From: JBAYGJ01 sp041649335
GTDB taxonomy: Bacteria; Patescibacteriota; Patescibacteriia; UBA10025; JAHIVO01
Assembly (NCBI GenBank): GCA_041649335.1
Contig: JBAZNF010000031.1
Location: 1-7,877, forward strand
DNA length: 7,877 nt
Direction of reading: 5' to 3'
A model generated the notes under the pieces. That model was given only the letters and a program-made list of their open reading frames with translations, was not told where the DNA came from and did not search any database. Made by a program: the position numbers and the translations under genes. Below, one piece after another: positions 5,237 to 7,877 of this stretch; the first letter of the stretch is position 1; every line of letters starts with the position of its first letter.

Positions 5237-5372
5237 GCCTTAATTGAGTTATTGTTGGCAGTTCAAAAATAAGCTACCGTGCACGGTTGTTTATCTATAC
5301 TAGGCAAAATGCTTTGTATAACTCTCTCCTCAAAGAGTTTTACTAAGGTTTGTGAAAAAGCGTTCAATTTAA
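5201..5372 (-). ncRNA. Candidate small RNA, about 170 nt
   Basis: Bounded by a strong promoter upstream and a terminator hairpin downstream, with no ATG on the minus strand in between. The ends pair: CGCTTTTT (5362-5355) with AAAAAGCG (5236-5229), then CCTTAGT (5348-5342) with ATTAAGG (5244-5238, one G-U). Inside are a hairpin AACTCT/AGAGTT (5339-5320) and the palindrome CCGTGCACGG (5277-5286). The outer pairing overlaps the terminator stem by two bases, so the two compete slightly. A closed rod of about 170 nt is again 6S-like in outline only. The RNA could alternatively be an untranslated leader for the small genes if the terminator is read through. Confidence 0.5.
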
Positions 5373-5378
5373 CAGGTT

Positions 5379-5407
5379 AGTATATTCCTGGCACTCTACC
5401 ATGTCAA
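5379..5407 (-). promoter_or_regulatory. Near-consensus sigma-70 promoter
   Basis: Perfect TTGACA (5402-5407), a 17-nt spacer and TATACT (5379-5384; five of six) on the minus strand. This is the best promoter in the window. It predicts a start near 5372 and has no ORF with an ATG behind it for over 200 bp, which is why a non-coding product is proposed. Confidence 0.7.
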
Positions 5408-5410
5408 GTG

Positions 5411-5531
5411 CTATTATGCACAATATAAAAATATTTGGCTAATATTAGTTGTATAAATATTATTTAATTCATAAAGTACGTTAAAAAATACCCTCCAATG
5501 AATGAGGGTTAATTATGGGGGATGTGGATAA
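5411..5531. other. AT-rich tract with one perfect DnaA-box match
   Basis: Bases 5411-5490 are almost entirely A and T, and TTATCCACA, the consensus DnaA box, lies on the minus strand at 5531-5523. There is no cluster of boxes and no dnaA, dnaN or other origin neighbour, so a replication origin is not claimed. A near match (TTATCCACC) occurs at 3279-3287. Confidence 0.25.
5483..5509 (-). terminator. Intrinsic terminator of the DUF4012 gene
   Basis: ACCCTC (5509-5504) pairs with GAGGGT (5495-5490) around an eight-base loop, followed by AT and then six T (5488-5483) on the minus strand. It begins 33 bp after the TAG of the DUF4012 gene. Confidence 0.75.
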
Positions 5532-5541
5532 CTATATGTAA

Positions 5542-7860
5542 CTAATTCTTCACTAACAGGCCGATAATTTTATCAGTGTGCATATCCGAATTGAATTCAT
5601 ACTGACCGTTTTCTGCCTTCAGTTCAGATGATTTCCATAGCACGTCAAATTTTTCGGGCAAGGCAACCTGACTGGTAAAAAAATTATTTACCATACCCGG
5701 CTGTTTCTGGATATACAGACTGTATTGATCGGACTTTCCGAATAGACCTCCCAACTGGAGTTTCCAGGGCAAGGAATACGTGATCGAAGCAGTTATTGAT
5801 GAGCCTGGGTCAACGCTTAACCAGTTTCCAAAAGTTGTCTTATTGAATTCAGCCGTAATCCGGGTATTCGATTTTTCGTCAATAATCGCATTTTGTTCCA
5901 CCCGCTGCAGATCGGCATCGGGTTCCGCATGCTGGTCAGGCAAAATATACCGTGAATTTTCTATTGTAGAAAAACCTTCCGCAGAAATGAGTTTGCTGCC
6001 GAGCGGGACGTACAGCCGGATATAATCCACATTTGTCTTGCCTTCCCACTGGTCAAGAGGGTTTCCGAAATGCGCACGGGTAATGGTGACTGTGTCGACA
6101 ATAGTACCGTCGGATTGGATACGGGCACGGTGTGTGACGTATTGGTTAACAACCTGGTCAGTTTTTCCGCCGGCGATATTCGCCGATACGACACTCAAAA
6201 AATCCTTATCAGTACTCTTCAGCTGGCCGGCCCAGTCCAGTTCGGCGACTTGCGACTCCAAATGCTCGTCAGCAAAATATATCAGGATATCTTTTTCAGA
6301 CAAAGATTGGTTGAACGCACTGACTATCTTCAGGAGGTTTTCCGGTTTTGTTTCGAATACCTGGGACAGGAGTTTGGGCAGCAGGTCGGAGATAAATTTT
6401 TTCGGTTTGTTCTCCTCCCGGTCATACGTCACTTCAGCCCACAACTGGGCTTCACGGGAAAAATTCGCGCCTGTTACATACACTCCATAGTCTGCCTGCA
6501 TATCAATCGGCCCGGTAACATCCAATAATTTTTCAATGACTTGCGGAGTCAGCGTAATAATCCCGTCTACGGTTGCCCCGCCAGTCCGTTCATAAAACCA
6601 CATAATTTTGCTGGCTGAAGTCGGAAAATCTATAAACCAATTGCTGTCCTGAATATTCCACAACGGGTTCACGAGCCAAAGCGGTTTTGGTGAGATAATC
6701 TTTTCTTTCAACTGTCCGGCCACGTCATATACACCGCCGCCCGGTACTTCAAGATTCTTTATTTTTCCCTTTTCGATATCCATCAGAGCGATAGAACCCA
6801 TAAACCCGCCTGTCGGCCTCAATTCACGGCTATTCTGAAATATAAGCAAATAGCGCTTTGGGGCGTCAGCGCCAAGCATCTGGAGGAGCACGTCGGAAAC
6901 GGAGAAAAAATATGACATTTGCTGCTGTACTAGCGGTAAGGAATCCTTCAATGATTGCACCTGCGACTGCATGTCAGACGGTATATCCTTAATCCTCACC
7001 TTTTCCAATTGAGTAATCGCTTCGCTTATTTCAGAATTGACCGGACGCAGGTTGTCACGGATATTCAAAAGGAAATCCGACAACGAGATGCTCTCGCTGC
7101 CGAGCGGATTTAGGTTTCGTTCGGACATTCCGTTCACCAGGCTGGCTATCGACTGGCCGGCCTTTGACAAGTTTTGGCCGGCTGATAATAAGGCGTCAGC
7201 GCTGGCAATCTTATTCGGGATAAGGCGTGAGGCGTCCACCACCACTCCACCGGCATCGCTGAGCTGCTGGCGAGCCTGGTCAAAATGCGAGGCCGCCTGG
7301 GAAAACGACTGGCCAGCTGATAAATAATCCGACTGCGACGTAGCCTGCCCGGCATCTTTCAGGTTCTGATATGCTTGTTCTGAAATGCCGAGCACTTCGC
7401 CTTTTGCGGCATCAGCTTGATGGTAAAACGACAATAAATACACGGGGATGACAATGACCAGGCACAAGACCGAAAATGAAATCAATGACCTCCGCCAATG
7501 GCTGGCAGTATCGGTAACGCCAAACTGAATTTTTTCCGGAGGCGGAAGTTCTGCTGACAGTTCATTTACTGCCGGATGGCCATGGTGTGGCCGTATGCGG
7601 CTGTGGGAAACGATAACTTTCTCGCTGGTGCGCGTGGTCAATCCCCTGGTAAAAGCAAGAAAACTGATTTTGGGCAGAGTAATTGACCGGAGGCGCCGGA
7701 ATAAGACATGTTCTTTCTTGACGTGCCTGGGCGCATCTTCCTTGTGGATTTCCGTTGTGCGCAAATCAATAATGTTCTCTTTGGGCACCCGTAACTCACT
7801 GGGAGTACTGGCCCGAGAATTTAGGAACTGACTCTGAATTGACCTGGTAGACTGGCTCAT
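5542..7860 (-). CDS. DUF4012-domain membrane protein, large extracellular region
   Basis: 772 aa from the ATG at 7860 to TAG. Order: a basic, polar cytoplasmic N-terminus (1-122); one membrane helix at about 125-145 (LISFSVLCLVIVIPVYLL); an extracellular Q/S/A-rich, probably helical or coiled-coil stalk (150-325); then the DUF4012 region, recognised by YLLIFQNSRELRPTGGFMGS (337-356), followed by WNIQDSNWFIDFPTSA and GGATVDGIITLTPQ. The C-terminal third looks beta-rich. The family is of unknown function and is widespread in Patescibacteria and some Actinobacteria, where a role in the envelope or surface polysaccharide is suspected, not shown. No Shine-Dalgarno precedes this ATG, and the frame stays open to the window edge (codons for SSTSI), so the true start may lie outside. 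Monocistronic at its 3' end by the terminator. Confidence 0.88.
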   Translation of the reverse strand: MSQSTRSIQSQFLNSRASTPSELRVPKENIIDLRTTEIHKEDAPRHVKKEHVLFRRLRSITLPKISFLAFTRGLTTRTSEKVIVSHSRIRPHHGHPAVNELSAELPPPEKIQFGVTDTASHWRRSLISFSVLCLVIVIPVYLLSFYHQADAAKGEVLGISEQAYQNLKDAGQATSQSDYLSAGQSFSQAASHFDQARQQLSDAGGVVVDASRLIPNKIASADALLSAGQNLSKAGQSIASLVNGMSERNLNPLGSESISLSDFLLNIRDNLRPVNSEISEAITQLEKVRIKDIPSDMQSQVQSLKDSLPLVQQQMSYFFSVSDVLLQMLGADAPKRYLLIFQNSRELRPTGGFMGSIALMDIEKGKIKNLEVPGGGVYDVAGQLKEKIISPKPLWLVNPLWNIQDSNWFIDFPTSASKIMWFYERTGGATVDGIITLTPQVIEKLLDVTGPIDMQADYGVYVTGANFSREAQLWAEVTYDREENKPKKFISDLLPKLLSQVFETKPENLLKIVSAFNQSLSEKDILIYFADEHLESQVAELDWAGQLKSTDKDFLSVVSANIAGGKTDQVVNQYVTHRARIQSDGTIVDTVTITRAHFGNPLDQWEGKTNVDYIRLYVPLGSKLISAEGFSTIENSRYILPDQHAEPDADLQRVEQNAIIDEKSNTRITAEFNKTTFGNWLSVDPGSSITASITYSLPWKLQLGGLFGKSDQYSLYIQKQPGMVNNFFTSQVALPEKFDVLWKSSELKAENGQYEFNSDMHTDKIIGLLVKN

Positions 7861-7877
7861 GATGGAAGTTGATGAAG

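Noticed and set aside
5411..5531. Replication origin
   Set aside because: A single DnaA-box match next to AT-rich DNA is expected by chance often enough, and no origin-linked genes are present.
5780..7831. Plus- and minus-strand frames inside the DUF4012 gene
   Set aside because: They are shadows of the 772-codon frame, without ribosome sites.

Overview
The window reads as chromosomal DNA from an uncultured bacterium. All confident genes lie on the minus strand. A lepA preceded by a murJ/mviN flippase gene, a large single-pass membrane protein with a DUF4012-type domain, and a type IV pilin-like gene together suggest a Candidate Phyla Radiation (Patescibacteria, Parcubacteria-like) genome. 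That placement is inference from gene content; no rRNA or other taxonomic marker is present. TAA, TAG and TGA all act as stops, so there is no sign of a reassigned code.

Layout, reading along the minus strand (right to left). (1) 7860-5542: DUF4012 protein, ending at an intrinsic terminator (5483-5509). (2) 5482-4894: AT-rich spacer holding a near-consensus promoter (5379-5407) that seems to drive a non-coding RNA of about 170 nt ending at 5201, then a decayed copy of a small gene (5158-5021) and a 33-nt hairpin repeat (4951-4983). (3) 4893-4569: two tiny genes absent from a plain long-ORF search, 45 aa (strong Shine-Dalgarno) and 59 aa (two membrane segments), followed by a second copy of the hairpin repeat (4473-4505). 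(4) 4444-4265: a highly structured leader-like RNA ending in an intrinsic terminator. (5) 4191-3368: a two-gene operon, pilin-like protein plus a membrane-anchored secreted protein, closed by a perfect 12-bp hairpin. (6) 3271-2950: promoter, candidate structured RNA (3237-3078) and a GC-rich palindromic element. (7) 2944-1: a TATAAT promoter almost touching the murJ start, then murJ and lepA overlapping by 11 bp. lepA runs off the left edge.

How it fits together: murJ-lepA is a housekeeping operon (cell-wall precursor export, translation). The pilin pair and the DUF4012 protein are surface proteins. The most unusual part is 4265-5372, a run of small genes, paired hairpin repeats and structured RNAs. 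Its two hairpin copies keep an 11-bp stem through compensatory base changes, which argues that the structure is under selection.
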